Part shown: positions 43,937 through 52,689 of the stretch, in pieces
Layout of the letters: each line of letters opens with the position of its first letter
Numbering within the stretch: the stretch's first letter is position 1
Origin: JAFKKS01 sp050187875
GTDB lineage: Bacteria > Pseudomonadota > Alphaproteobacteria > Rhizobiales > Xanthobacteraceae
DNA length: 64,000 nucleotides
Direction of reading: 5' to 3'
NCBI GenBank assembly: GCA_050187875.1
Contig: JBFWXB010000002.1
Span: 124,001 to 188,000, forward strand
Program-made: the position numbers and the translations under genes
Notes under the pieces: generated by a model
What the model saw: the letters and a program-made list of their open reading frames with translations, nothing else
Databases searched by the model: none
What the model was told of the DNA's origin: nothing

Positions 43937-44389
43937 TCACAAGCTCTTGCGATACTGAATAAAGCCGAGATTGTCGGCGACGCTGTCATAGAGCAGGCGG
44001 CCGGGATAATTCGTCTCGTGCGTCAGCCAATAGACGCGTCCGACCTTCGCCTCTTTGGCTCGCTCATAGACCGCTTCGATCAAGGCGCGCCCGAGACCAA
44101 GCCCGCGCGCCGCTTTCGACACGAAGAGGTCCTGCAGGTAGCAGTATCCGCCCTCGCTCCAGGTCGAGCGGTGGAAGAGGAAATGGACGATGCCGAGAAG
44201 CTCGCCGTCCTTGTAGGCGCCGAGGACATACATCGGCTCCGCCGGGTCGTGGAAACGCGCCCACGTCGTGTCCGTCGTCTGTGCCGGCAAGGCCACCTTG
44301 TAGAACTCCTGGTAGCCCTTCCACAGCGGCTCCCAAGCCGCCCTTTCGTCTCTACCGACGGGCTGGATAGTAATTTGAGCTTTCGCCAC
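43937..44389 (-). CDS. GNAT-family N-acetyltransferase
   Basis: A 150-residue enzyme with the acetyl-CoA loop in LFVSKAARGLGLGRALIEAVYERA (R/QxxGxG/A form). The C-terminal part (VGRVYWLTHETNYPGRLLYDSVADNLGFIQY) closes the fold. Members with this ending act on small amines or on N-terminal residues; the substrate is not known. It lies between glpX (10-base gap) and recJ (19-base gap), where most relatives have these two genes side by side. Confidence 0.88.
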   Translation of the reverse strand: MAKAQITIQPVGRDERAAWEPLWKGYQEFYKVALPAQTTDTTWARFHDPAEPMYVLGAYKDGELLGIVHFLFHRSTWSEGGYCYLQDLFVSKAARGLGLGRALIEAVYERAKEAKVGRVYWLTHETNYPGRLLYDSVADNLGFIQYRKSL

Positions 44390-44399
44390 GTCGTTCTGC

Positions 44400-45407
44400 T
44401 CAGTCGAGAAAGAATTTGCCGAACTCCCGATGCTCGGCCCTGATCCAACGTACGGTCCCCGTCACCGAACGCATGACGACGGTTTCGGTCTCGATCGTGG
44501 ATTTGTTGAACTTGACGCCGCGCAGCAGCGATCCGGTTGTGACACCAGTCGCCGCGAACAGGCAGTCGCCGCTCGCCATGTCCTGCAGCTCGTATTTCTT
44601 GCGCGGGTCCGTGACCCCCATTCTCTCCGCGCGCTCGCGCTTGGCGTCGGTATCGAGGATCAAGCGGCCTTGCATCTGCCCGCCGATGCAGCGAAGCGCC
44701 GCGGCGGCGAGCACGCCCTCGGGCGCGCCGCCGATGCCGAGATAGATGTCGACGCCGGTGTTTTCAGGGTCGGCTGTGTGGATCACGCCGGCAACGTCCC
44801 CGTCCGTGATGAGCCGCACCGAAGCTCCGGCATTGCGCACGGCCGCGATCAGGTCAGCGTGGCGCGGCCGCTCGAGAATCAAGGCCGTGACGTGCTCCGG
44901 CTTTACCCCTTTCGCCTTGGCGAGCGCCCGGATGTTTTCGTCTGCCGGCGCATCGAGATCGACGACGCCTTCTGGATAACCCGGCCCGATCGCGATCTTG
45001 TCCATATAAACATCGGGCGCGTTGAGCAGCGTCCCGTCCACGGCCATCGCCATGGTCGCGATCGCACCCGGCATATTCTTGGCGCACAGCGTCGTTCCTT
45101 CGAGCGGATCGACGGCGATGTCGACCCGCGCGCCCTGCTTGTTGCCGACCTCCTCGCCGATGAAAAGCATCGGCGCCTCGTCGCGCTCGCCCTCGCCGAT
45201 CACGACCGTGCCGTTGATGGGGAGCTTGTTGAGCTCGCGCCGCATGGCGTCGACAGCCGCCTGATCGGCCGCCTTCTCGTTGCCGCGCCCGCGTAGTCGC
45301 GCTGCGGAGACGGCCGCCCGTTCCGTCACCCGGACGATCTCAAGGGTGAGAATACGCTCAATGATTTGGCCTGCTTCGACCTCGACGGCCGGTGACGCCC
45401 CTGGCAT
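44400..45407 (-). CDS. glpX: Class II fructose-1,6-bisphosphatase GlpX
   Basis: A 335-residue enzyme of gluconeogenesis that turns fructose-1,6-bisphosphate into fructose-6-phosphate. Metal-site motifs are clear: GEGERDEAPMLFIGE and VDPLEGTTLCA. GGAPEGVLAAAALRCIGGQMQGRL is the third family block. It may also act on sedoheptulose bisphosphate. It lies in the operon after hom (24-base gap). Confidence 0.93.
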   Translation of the reverse strand: MPGASPAVEVEAGQIIERILTLEIVRVTERAAVSAARLRGRGNEKAADQAAVDAMRRELNKLPINGTVVIGEGERDEAPMLFIGEEVGNKQGARVDIAVDPLEGTTLCAKNMPGAIATMAMAVDGTLLNAPDVYMDKIAIGPGYPEGVVDLDAPADENIRALAKAKGVKPEHVTALILERPRHADLIAAVRNAGASVRLITDGDVAGVIHTADPENTGVDIYLGIGGAPEGVLAAAALRCIGGQMQGRLILDTDAKRERAERMGVTDPRKKYELQDMASGDCLFAATGVTTGSLLRGVKFNKSTIETETVVMRSVTGTVRWIRAEHREFGKFFLD

Positions 45408-45431
45408 ATGGTTCCTTATCCCTGCGCTGAT

Positions 45432-46754
45432 TTAGGTTTTCTCGATTCTTATCACTTGCGGCTTGCCCGCGACCACCCCCGCGTCTTCCACGGCGGCGAG
45501 CGCACGGCGCACCGCATCTTCCGTGGTGGCATAGGTGATCAGAATGACCGGCACCGGCGGCGCGGCATCGGAGGGATGATCGCCTCCATGCGCCTCCGCC
45601 CGGCGTTGCACGATCGATTCCAGCGATATGTTCTCGTCGGCGAGGTGCCGGGCGATGGTCGCCGCCGTTCCCGGCCGGTCGAGCGCTAGCGCGCGGATGT
45701 AGTAGCCGCCCTCGTGGCGCTGCATGGGAAGCTTCTCGGCCGGCACGAGCGTGTCGGCTTCCACGCCGAAGGGGCGCGTGCGAATGCCGCGCGCAATGTC
45801 GACGAGATCGGCGAGGACCGCCGAAGCCGTGGCGGCGCCGCCGGCGCCCGGCCCGATCAGCGTGATCTCGTCCGCCGCGTCGGCATCGATCGTCACCGCA
45901 TTGATCACATCCATCACCTGGGCGATGGCGGAGGTCTTCGGCACCATCGTTGGATGCACGCGCTGCTCAATCCCCTCGGGCGTGCGCACCGCGACGCCCA
46001 GGAGCTTCACCCGATAGCCGAGCTCATCGGCGGCCCGCAGGTCCTCCGGCGCGATCGAGGCGATGCCTTCGACATAGATCGCGTCCGGGTCGGGCGTAAT
46101 ACCGAAAGCTAGGCTCGCAAGGAGGGAAAGTTTCTGTGCTGTATCGTGGCCTTCGATGTCGAAGGTCGGATCGGCTTCGGCGTATCCCAGGCGCTGCGCT
46201 TCGCGCAGGCAGTCGGCGAAGGAGAGCCCCTCCCTCTCCATCCGCGTGAGGATGTAGTTGCAAGTGCCGTTGAGAATTCCATAAACCCGGTTGAAGCCGT
46301 TGCCGGCCAGTCCCTCGCGGATGGTTTTGACGACGGGAATGCCACCCGCCACCGCCGCCTCGAAGCTCAGCGGCACGCCCGCCGCCTCGGCATGCTGCGC
46401 GAGGCGCACGCCATGTTTCGCCAGCAGCGCCTTGTTCGCGGTGACGACCGGCTTGCCGACGGAAAGCGCCTTTTCCACCGCCGCCTTGGCCGGATCGTCC
46501 TCTCCCCCTAAGAGCTCGACGAACACGTCGACGTCCGGCTGCGCGGCGAGCGTCGTCGGATCGTTCGCCCAACGAAACTTGGAAAGGTCCACGCCCCGGT
46601 CGCGCTTGCGGTCGCGGGCGGTGACTGCCACGACCTCGATCGGGCGGCCGCAGCGCGCCGCCAGCGCGTCGCCTTGACGGGCGATCAGTTGCACCAGCGC
46701 GATGCCGACGGTGCCGAGGCCGGCAAGGCCTACTTTGAGCGGAGAGGCGTTCAT
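45432..46754 (-). CDS. hom: Homoserine dehydrogenase
   Basis: A 440-residue NAD(P)-dependent enzyme that makes homoserine from aspartate semialdehyde. The nucleotide fold begins VGLAGLGTVGIALVQLI. The catalytic Lys is in VTANKALLAKHG and the product site is in GTCNYILTRMEREG and DPTFDIEGHDTAQKL. An ACT domain fills about residues 355-435 (YYIRALALDRPGTAATIARHL), so threonine feedback is likely. It feeds Met and Thr synthesis. Start is ATG 46754. Confidence 0.94.
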   Translation of the reverse strand: MNASPLKVGLAGLGTVGIALVQLIARQGDALAARCGRPIEVVAVTARDRKRDRGVDLSKFRWANDPTTLAAQPDVDVFVELLGGEDDPAKAAVEKALSVGKPVVTANKALLAKHGVRLAQHAEAAGVPLSFEAAVAGGIPVVKTIREGLAGNGFNRVYGILNGTCNYILTRMEREGLSFADCLREAQRLGYAEADPTFDIEGHDTAQKLSLLASLAFGITPDPDAIYVEGIASIAPEDLRAADELGYRVKLLGVAVRTPEGIEQRVHPTMVPKTSAIAQVMDVINAVTIDADAADEITLIGPGAGGAATASAVLADLVDIARGIRTRPFGVEADTLVPAEKLPMQRHEGGYYIRALALDRPGTAATIARHLADENISLESIVQRRAEAHGGDHPSDAAPPVPVILITYATTEDAVRRALAAVEDAGVVAGKPQVIRIEKT

Positions 46755-46781
46755 TGAGATCGGAAAGTTTAAGTCCAGCGA

Positions 46782-47999
46782 TCAGCGACGCGTGGCCAGC
46801 GAGACCACGTTGTGCAGCTTCGTCGGCGCCGTTTCAAGAAACCGGCGGATGTTGCGGGCCGCTTGGCGGATTCGCTGCTCGTTCTCGACCAGCGCGATAC
46901 GCACATAGCCCTCGCCATGCTCGCCGAAGCCGACACCGGGCGAGACTGCAACCTCCGCGTTCTCGACGAGGAGCTTCGAGAATTCGAGGCTGCCGAGATG
47001 GCGGAACGCCTCGGGGATCGGCGCCCAGGCAAACATCGATGCCGCCGGCGCCGGAATGGGCCAGCCGGCCCGCGCGAAAGCGTCGACCAGGCAGTCGCGC
47101 CGCCGGCGGTAGGTCTCGCGCATCTCCACGATGCAGTCCTCCGGCCCGTTGAGGGCGGCGGTCGCCGCGACCTGGACCGGCGTGAACGCGCCGTAGTCGA
47201 GATAGGACTTCACGCGCGTGAGCGCCGCGATGATCCGCTCGTTGCCGACGGCGAAGCCGATGCGCCATCCGGGCATCGAGAAGGTCTTGGACATCGATGT
47301 GAATTCGACGGTGACATCCATCGCGCCGGGCACCTGCAGTACCGACGGCGGCGGATGGCCATCGAAATAGACCTCGGCATAAGCGAGGTCGGAGAGGATG
47401 AGAATGTCGTGGCGCTTCGCGAAGGCGACGAGGTCGCGGTAGAAATCGAGATCGGCGATGTAAGCCGTGGGGTTGGCCGGATAGCAGACGACCACGCCGA
47501 GCGGCTTCGGGATGGAGTGGGCTACCGCCCGCTCAAGCGCCTCGAAGAACTGCGGACTGGGCTCGGAAGGCACCGAGCGGATGACGCCGCCCGCCATCAG
47601 GAACCCGAAGGCGTGGATCGGGTAGCTCGGATTAGGGGCCAGGATCACGTCGCCCGGGGCAGTGAGCGCCTGCGCGACGTTGGCGAAGCCTTCCTTCGAG
47701 CCCAAGGTGGCGACGACCTGCGTGTCCGGGTTGAGCTTCACGCCGAAGCGGCGCTCGTAATACGCGGCTTGCGCCCGCCGCAGGCCGGCAATGCCTTTCG
47801 AAGCGGAGTAACGGTCCGTGTGCGGCTTGCCGAGGGTCTCCTTCATCTTCTCGATGACGTGCGCCGGCGCCGGCAGATCGGGATTGCCCATGCCGAGATC
47901 GATGATGTCGGCGCCCTGGTTGCGCGCCGTCGCCTTGACGCGATTGACCTGCTCGAAAACGTAGGGCGGCAATCGCCGAATGCGGTGAAACTCTTCCAT
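46782..47999 (-). CDS. Class I/II PLP aminotransferase (AlaA/AlaC or LL-DAP aminotransferase-like)
   Basis: A 405-residue enzyme. The PLP Lys is in TSMSKTFSMPGWRIGFAVG, the pyridine-N Asp is in LILSDLAYAEVYFDG and the carboxylate Arg is in GYVRIALVENEQRIRQA. The opening FHRIRRLPPYVFEQVNRVKATARNQG is typical of the subfamily placed upstream of hom in alphaproteobacteria. It is probably an alanine, aspartate or diaminopimelate transaminase; the sequence does not settle it. ATG 47999 starts the core; the frame is open upstream without family features. Confidence 0.9.
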   Translation of the reverse strand: MEEFHRIRRLPPYVFEQVNRVKATARNQGADIIDLGMGNPDLPAPAHVIEKMKETLGKPHTDRYSASKGIAGLRRAQAAYYERRFGVKLNPDTQVVATLGSKEGFANVAQALTAPGDVILAPNPSYPIHAFGFLMAGGVIRSVPSEPSPQFFEALERAVAHSIPKPLGVVVCYPANPTAYIADLDFYRDLVAFAKRHDILILSDLAYAEVYFDGHPPPSVLQVPGAMDVTVEFTSMSKTFSMPGWRIGFAVGNERIIAALTRVKSYLDYGAFTPVQVAATAALNGPEDCIVEMRETYRRRRDCLVDAFARAGWPIPAPAASMFAWAPIPEAFRHLGSLEFSKLLVENAEVAVSPGVGFGEHGEGYVRIALVENEQRIRQAARNIRRFLETAPTKLHNVVSLATRR

Positions 48000-48072
48000 C
48001 TCAGTCGCTCCAGCACCCGCCCCTCGAATCGGCGCGGACGCAGCTTCTAGCATGGCGGGCCGGACCGGCCCG

Positions 48073-48480
48073 TCATCGCGGACACGGTTCCTTGTCGCAT
48101 TTCCGCGGCGATGTCGCCTGTTTTTTCGGTTTGGCCGCGGGCTTTGACGGGGACGGTTTGTTGATCTCCTCGCGCTTGCGCGCGGCCGCGCTGTCGCGGG
48201 TCGTGATCAGGTCCGCCTTGAGCTTGTCCCGCTCCGCCGCGGTCATCTTGGATTCGGTGGGCTTAGCGGTCTCGACAAAAACGCCGGGAAAGGTCTGCGG
48301 ACCCGCCGGACGCGGCGGCGCATTCTTGGGCTCGCCGATCAGCGGCATGCTGGCCATGGTCGCCCCGCACGCGGCTAACCCAAGACCGCCGGCAACGAGA
48401 GCGAGCGCGGTCAAGAGCCGCGCGGCCCAGGGGCACAGCAGCGGGCGCGATGCCCGGGTCGGACGCTGCGACATCGTCAT
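48073..48480 (-). CDS. Small putative lipoprotein with a charged Lys/Pro-rich tail
   Basis: A 135-residue protein with a lipoprotein signal: LLTALALVAGGLGLAAC, lipobox LAAC with the lipid-attached Cys about residue 38. The mature part has a short GATMASMPLIGEPKN region, then a mixed-charge stretch, and ends in PAAKPKKQATSPRKCDKEPCPR. The tail has two Cys in a KCDKEPC pattern. No known domain; the tail may reach into the periplasm or bind an acidic partner. ATG 48480 or 48474 may be used. It lies divergent from phaC (72-base gap). Confidence 0.65.
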   Translation of the reverse strand: MTMSQRPTRASRPLLCPWAARLLTALALVAGGLGLAACGATMASMPLIGEPKNAPPRPAGPQTFPGVFVETAKPTESKMTAAERDKLKADLITTRDSAAARKREEINKPSPSKPAAKPKKQATSPRKCDKEPCPR

Positions 48481-48552
48481 CAGCTCAATCTTAGCGATAA
48501 ACGGGAACCAGTCGTGGCTTGCACGCCCATATCCAGGTAATATGTCGCAAGA

Positions 48553-50409
48553 ATGGATCGCCGGGGCGAAAACGCCGCGGCGCAACGCATGGTCGGCGTC
48601 TTGAACGATAAGGCCAGGGAGGACGTGAAGCCAGCACCCAGCGTCGATTACGAGGCGCTGGCGAAGAATCTCGCACGGATGATGGAGGAAGGCGGCAAAG
48701 CGCTTTCCGCGTATCTCAATCCCCGCGAGCACGGCAAGGTGAGCGACGACTCCGTCACCGAATGGGCGGATGTTTTCAAGACCTTGGGCAAGGTGGCGGA
48801 GTACTGGCTTGAAGATCCCGCCCGCGCGGTCGACCTGCAGCAAAGTCTCGGCAAGGCCTATCTCGATCTCTGGGGGCGCGGCGCCAAGCGCTTGGCCGGC
48901 GAGACCGCCGAGCCCCTCGTCAAGGCCGACCCGCGCGACCGGCGCTTCACCGACCCGGAATGGTCGGAAAACCCCTTCTTCGATTTCGTCAAGCAGGCCT
49001 ATCTGCTCACCCTGCAATGGGCCAACCACCTCGTGGTCGATGCGAAAGACCTCGACGACCGCACGCGGCTCAAGGCGGATTTCTACGTCCGGCAGATCGC
49101 CAATGCGTTGTCGCCATCCAACTTCGTGATGACGAACCCGGAGCTGCTGCGCGAAACCGTCTCGTCGAACGCCGCCAACCTCGCCCGCGGCATGCATATG
49201 CTGGCCGAGGACATCGCGGCGGGCGGCGGCACGCTGAAGATCAGGCAGTCCGACGCCGAAAGTTTCGAGGTCGGGCGCAATCTGGCGGTGACCCCCGGCA
49301 AGGTGGTCTTCCAGAACGAGCTGATGCAGCTCATCCAGTACGCGCCATCGACCGAGACGGTGTTCAAGACGCCGCTGCTGATCGTGCCGCCTTGGATCAA
49401 CAAATTCTACATTCTCGACCTAACACCCGAAAAGTCGCTGATAAAATGGTGCGTCGACCAGGGTTTGACCGTGTTCGTCATCTCCTGGGTCAATCCCGAC
49501 GCCCACCTCGCCACCAAAGGCTTCGACGACTACATGCGCGAGGGTCCGCTCGCCGCGCTCGATGTCGTCAAGACCGTGACCGGCGAAAGCAAGGCGCATA
49601 TGGCCGGCTATTGCGTCGGCGGCACCCTCCTCGCCGTCACGCTGGCCTACATGGCGGCGAAGCGCGACCGGCGCGTCGCCTCGGCGACGTTCTTTGCCAC
49701 GCAGGTCGATTTCACCTATGCGGGCGACCTCAAGGTCTTCGTCGACGAGGATCAGATCCAGATGGTCGAGCGCCGCATGGCGGAACTCGGCTATCTCGAA
49801 GGCAAGCGCATGGCGACCGCCTTCAACATGCTGCGCTCGCACGAGCTCATCTGGCCTTACGTCGTCAACAATTACATGCGCGGCAAGAAGCCGATGCCGT
49901 TTGATCTCCTCTACTGGAATTCAGACGCGACACGTATGCCGGCGGCCAACCACTCGTTTTATCTGCGCAATTGCTATCTCGATAACAAGCTGACCAAGGG
50001 CGAGATGGAGGTCGCGGGCGAGAGGCTCGACCTCAAGAAGGTGAAGGTGCCGGTCTACAATCTCGCGACCCGCGAAGATCACATCGCGCCGGCAAAATCG
50101 GTCTTCCTCGGCTCACGCTTCTTCGGCGGACCGGTGCGCTTCGTTCTCGCGGGCTCCGGCCATATCGCAGGGGTGGTCAATCCGGTCAGCAAGCACAAGT
50201 ACCAATACTGGATCGGCAGCAAGCCGAACGGCGGCGCCGTCGAGGACTGGCTCGTCAAGGCGAAGGAGCATCCCGGCTCCTGGTGGCCGGACTGGCTCGA
50301 CTGGGTGACGAAGATAAGCGCTGAGCGTGTGCCAGCGCGCGCGCCGGGCGGCGGCAAGCTCACGCCGATCGAGGACGCACCCGGCAGCTATGTCAGGATG
50401 CGCGACTGA
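48553..50409 (+). CDS. phaC: Class I polyhydroxyalkanoate synthase
   Basis: A 618-residue enzyme that polymerises hydroxyacyl-CoA into PHA granules. The lipase-box-like motif is AGYCVGGTLLAV with catalytic Cys about 354. The Asp is in ATREDHIAPAKS and the His in SGHIAGVVNP. Class I status fits the length and the intact N-terminal domain (FTDPEWSENPFFDFVKQAY). Start ATG 48553 lacks a strong ribosome site; ATG 48589 is an alternative. No phaA/phaB nearby. It marks an organism that stores carbon. Confidence 0.94.
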   Translation: MDRRGENAAAQRMVGVLNDKAREDVKPAPSVDYEALAKNLARMMEEGGKALSAYLNPREHGKVSDDSVTEWADVFKTLGKVAEYWLEDPARAVDLQQSLGKAYLDLWGRGAKRLAGETAEPLVKADPRDRRFTDPEWSENPFFDFVKQAYLLTLQWANHLVVDAKDLDDRTRLKADFYVRQIANALSPSNFVMTNPELLRETVSSNAANLARGMHMLAEDIAAGGGTLKIRQSDAESFEVGRNLAVTPGKVVFQNELMQLIQYAPSTETVFKTPLLIVPPWINKFYILDLTPEKSLIKWCVDQGLTVFVISWVNPDAHLATKGFDDYMREGPLAALDVVKTVTGESKAHMAGYCVGGTLLAVTLAYMAAKRDRRVASATFFATQVDFTYAGDLKVFVDEDQIQMVERRMAELGYLEGKRMATAFNMLRSHELIWPYVVNNYMRGKKPMPFDLLYWNSDATRMPAANHSFYLRNCYLDNKLTKGEMEVAGERLDLKKVKVPVYNLATREDHIAPAKSVFLGSRFFGGPVRFVLAGSGHIAGVVNPVSKHKYQYWIGSKPNGGAVEDWLVKAKEHPGSWWPDWLDWVTKISAERVPARAPGGGKLTPIEDAPGSYVRMRD

Positions 50410-50442
50410 GCCGCGCCCGCGGAGACCTCATCGCGTGATTGC

Positions 50443-50504
50443 ATGACCTTGATGGCATGACTTGATTGAATGACTCGACTGTATGACTTGACTGTATGAC
50501 TTGG
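50443..50504 (+). repeat. 13-bp tandem repeat with staggered ATG codons
   Basis: Units resembling ATGACTTGACTGT repeat just before and into the next gene. ATG occurs at 50443, 50457, 50470, 50483 and 50496, with steps of 14, 13, 13 and 13 bases. The last ATG is the start of the gamma-glutamylcyclotransferase-like gene. Because 13 is not divisible by 3, each upstream ATG sits in a different frame. Confidence 0.85.
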
Positions 50505-50963
50505 CATTTCGCCTACGGCAGCAATATGAGCCGCGCCCTGATGGCAAAGCGCTGCCCGGGTGCGGTTGCGGTCGGCACCGCCCGGCTTCGCGGCTGGCGT
50601 TACATCATCATGGGGGATGGATACGCCTCCGTCGTTCCGGAGCCGGGCGCGACGGTGCATGGCGTGCTCTGGCGGGTGATGCCACGCGATCTTGCCGCCC
50701 TCAACGCTTACGAAGCGCTTCATACCGGGCTCTATCGCCGCCGCCTGCTGGGCGTGCGTCACGTGAGCGGCGTCGTGCCGGCGATCGTCTATCTCGCCCG
50801 CAGCCGCGCGCCGGGCCGTGCCCGCGCCGGCTATCAGGACGGCATCGTTCTGCCGGCGGCGCGCGATTGGGGACTGCCTGATTCCTATCTCGCGGAACTG
50901 ACGCGCTGGGTGCCGGCCAGCGCACACGGCCGCAGCTTGGTCGCGCCGGGAGCATCGGCATGA
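50496..50963 (+). CDS. Gamma-glutamylcyclotransferase-fold (AIG2-like) protein
   Basis: A 155-residue protein with the substrate-binding motif FAYGSNM at the N-terminus, the acid loop NAYEALHTGLYRR, and VHGVLWRV. This fold cyclises gamma-glutamyl compounds or deals with gamma-glutamylamines. The catalytic Glu is likely in NAYEAL. The start ATG is the last copy of a 13-bp repeat. It overlaps the acylphosphatase gene (ATGA), so they are co-translated. Confidence 0.85.
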   Translation: MTWHFAYGSNMSRALMAKRCPGAVAVGTARLRGWRYIIMGDGYASVVPEPGATVHGVLWRVMPRDLAALNAYEALHTGLYRRRLLGVRHVSGVVPAIVYLARSRAPGRARAGYQDGIVLPAARDWGLPDSYLAELTRWVPASAHGRSLVAPGASA

Positions 50964-51268
50964 CCGGCGCCGACCCTGAGCGTCGCCACGTCGTCATTCG
51001 CGGCCGCGTCCAAGGCGTCGGCTTTCGCTACTGGACGCAAGGCGAAGCGCTACGGCTCGGGCTCGAGGGCTTTGTCCGCAATCGCCGCGATGGCACTGTC
51101 GAAGCGATGTTTTCCGGCCCGACCGCCGCGGTCGAAGCTATGCTGGCCGCGTGCCGCCAAGGACCGCCCGGCGCGCGGGTGACGGCAGTTGAGCCCGCAC
51201 CTGAGGTCGGTGACAAAATGCCGGCACCTAATAAAGGCGAGCGCTTCTCGATGCTATCGACCGTCTAG
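50960..51268 (+). CDS. Acylphosphatase
   Basis: A 102-residue enzyme with the signature GRVQGVGFRYWTQGEA (catalytic Arg in GFR) and the second block GFVRNRRDGTVEAMFSG (catalytic Asn in RNR). It hydrolyses acyl phosphates such as carbamoyl or 1,3-bisphosphoglycerate groups. The start overlaps the previous stop; the 3' end overlaps lipB by 15 bp on the other strand. Confidence 0.92.
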   Translation: MTGADPERRHVVIRGRVQGVGFRYWTQGEALRLGLEGFVRNRRDGTVEAMFSGPTAAVEAMLAACRQGPPGARVTAVEPAPEVGDKMPAPNKGERFSMLSTV

Positions 51269-52012
51269 GCGGCGGCCAGTCGGACCGAAGAGGCTTTCGA
51301 ACTCGGCGCGCAAGGCGGCATCGACCTCCGCCATCGAGGCCCGCACGCCGAGGTCGGCAAGGCTGGTCACGCCGAAGCGGGGGTCCGCGATGCCGCACGG
51401 CACGATCCCCGCGAAATGGGCGAGATCGGGCGCAACATTGAGGCTGACGCCGTGCAGCGTCACCCAGCGCCGCACCCGGATGCCGATGGCGGCGATCTTG
51501 TCCTCGTAGCCGTCGCCCTTGTCGGGCCGCGCGACCCAGACGCCGATCCGGTCCTGCCGCCGCTCGGCGGTGACGCCGAAATGCGCGAGTGTGCGGATCA
51601 GCCACTCCTCCAGCGTCGCGACGAAGCGGCGCACGTCGCTACCGCGCTGCTTGAGGTCGAGCATCAGGTAGGCCACCCGCTGGCCAGGCCCGTGATAGGT
51701 GAACTGTCCCCCGCGCCCCGCGTCGTGCACGGGAAAGCGGGCCGCGACGAGGTCCGCCGGCTTCGCGCTCGTGCCGGCGGTATAAAGCGGCGGATGCTCG
51801 AGCAGCCAGACAAGCTCCTCGGCCTTGCCCGCGGCAATCGCCGCCGCCCGCTGGTCCATCGCCGCCAGGGCCTGCTGATAATCGACAAGATCCATGGCAA
51901 CCCGCCAAGCGATGGCCGTGACGCCCTCCCCGGCAGCAGGCGCCAGCGCAGGGCGACGGGGCGCGTTAACGCCCTCGTAACCATACGCGTGGTGACCTCG
52001 CTCCAACGTCAT
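51254..52012 (-). CDS. lipB: Octanoyltransferase (lipoate biosynthesis)
   Basis: A 252-residue enzyme that moves octanoyl from acyl carrier protein to lipoyl domains. The motifs are HPPLYTAGTSAK, FTYHGPGQRVAYL, the Lys in KIAAIGIRVRRWVTLHG and the nucleophile Cys in GIVPCGI. ATG 52012 leaves a 35-residue N-terminal tail typical of alphaproteobacterial LipB; GTG/ATG codons nearer the core are possible. It is divergent from the SpoA/FliN gene by 28 bp. Confidence 0.93.
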   Translation of the reverse strand: MTLERGHHAYGYEGVNAPRRPALAPAAGEGVTAIAWRVAMDLVDYQQALAAMDQRAAAIAAGKAEELVWLLEHPPLYTAGTSAKPADLVAARFPVHDAGRGGQFTYHGPGQRVAYLMLDLKQRGSDVRRFVATLEEWLIRTLAHFGVTAERRQDRIGVWVARPDKGDGYEDKIAAIGIRVRRWVTLHGVSLNVAPDLAHFAGIVPCGIADPRFGVTSLADLGVRASMAEVDAALRAEFESLFGPTGRRLDGR

Positions 52013-52040
52013 GGATGCATGATCCTTCGGGGATTCGCCG

Positions 52041-52283
52041 GTGGCAACGATCGACAAAGTCTCTCTCGATATCGCGGTGGTCCTTGGCAAGACGTCGATG
52101 CCCATCCATCAAGTATTGCGTCTCGGCCGAGGCGCCATCATCGAACTCAACACGGCAGAGGACGAGGACGTCCAGATTCTCGCCAACAACCTGCCGGTGG
52201 CCAAGGGCACCGTGGTTGTGAACGGCAACCGGATCGCGGTCGAGGTCAAGGAACTTCTTTCCCGCGCGCCCGACCAGCGCTGA
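52041..52283 (+). CDS. Stand-alone SpoA-domain (FliN-family) protein
   Basis: An 80-residue protein made almost only of one SpoA domain: VSLDIAVVLGKTSMPIHQVLRLGRGAIIELN then VQILANNLPVAKGTVVVNGNRIAVEV. These are the FliN C-ring residues. Start is GTG at 52041. No other flagellar gene is in the window. It could be the motor-switch component from a scattered flagellar set, or a type III-secretion SctQ-like piece. It lacks the longer N-terminus of E. coli FliN. Confidence 0.85.
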   Translation: MATIDKVSLDIAVVLGKTSMPIHQVLRLGRGAIIELNTAEDEDVQILANNLPVAKGTVVVNGNRIAVEVKELLSRAPDQR

Positions 52284-52451
52284 GCGCAGACACCTCCGGG
52301 ACAAGCGAAAAGCTGGTTTCCGGCCCGTCCACGTCAAATTGAAGGCCCGCACGCCAAGGCGCGACAAGCGCCTTGTCCCCCCGCAAGCGATTTGTTACAT
52401 GGGCGCCGTCGCTTCGACGCGTGCGCATTTCAGGCGCCGCGTACCCACCCT

Positions 52452-52536
52452 GCGGTCGTGGCGGAATTGGTAGACGCGCTAGCTTGAGGTGCTAGTGGGG
52501 CGACCCGTGGAGGTTCGAGTCCTCTCGACCGCACCA
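52452..52536 (+). tRNA. tRNA-Leu(GAG), CCA encoded
   Basis: An 85-base class II tRNA. The acceptor is GCGGTCG with CGACCGC, the anticodon arm is CTAGC-TTGAGGT-GCTAG giving GAG, and the long variable arm is TGGGGCGACCCGT. The T arm is GGAGGTTCGAGTCCTCT. CCA follows discriminator A. Confidence 0.95.
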
Positions 52537-52689
52537 ATCTTTCTCCGAGATATCGGGCCGGGCGCGCACGGGACAAAGGTCCCGTCGCCGCGCTGCGGTC
52601 GTGGCCGAGATCGCCGTTGCCAAATCCAAGGCCTGCGGCGTACAAGCGCGAACCTTCCGTAAAAACCGCCCGACTTCGCGGGTTCCGGC

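Noticed and set aside
52537..52689. Mg2+-sensing leader before mgtE
   Set aside because: The gap is short and no M-box-like structure is visible.
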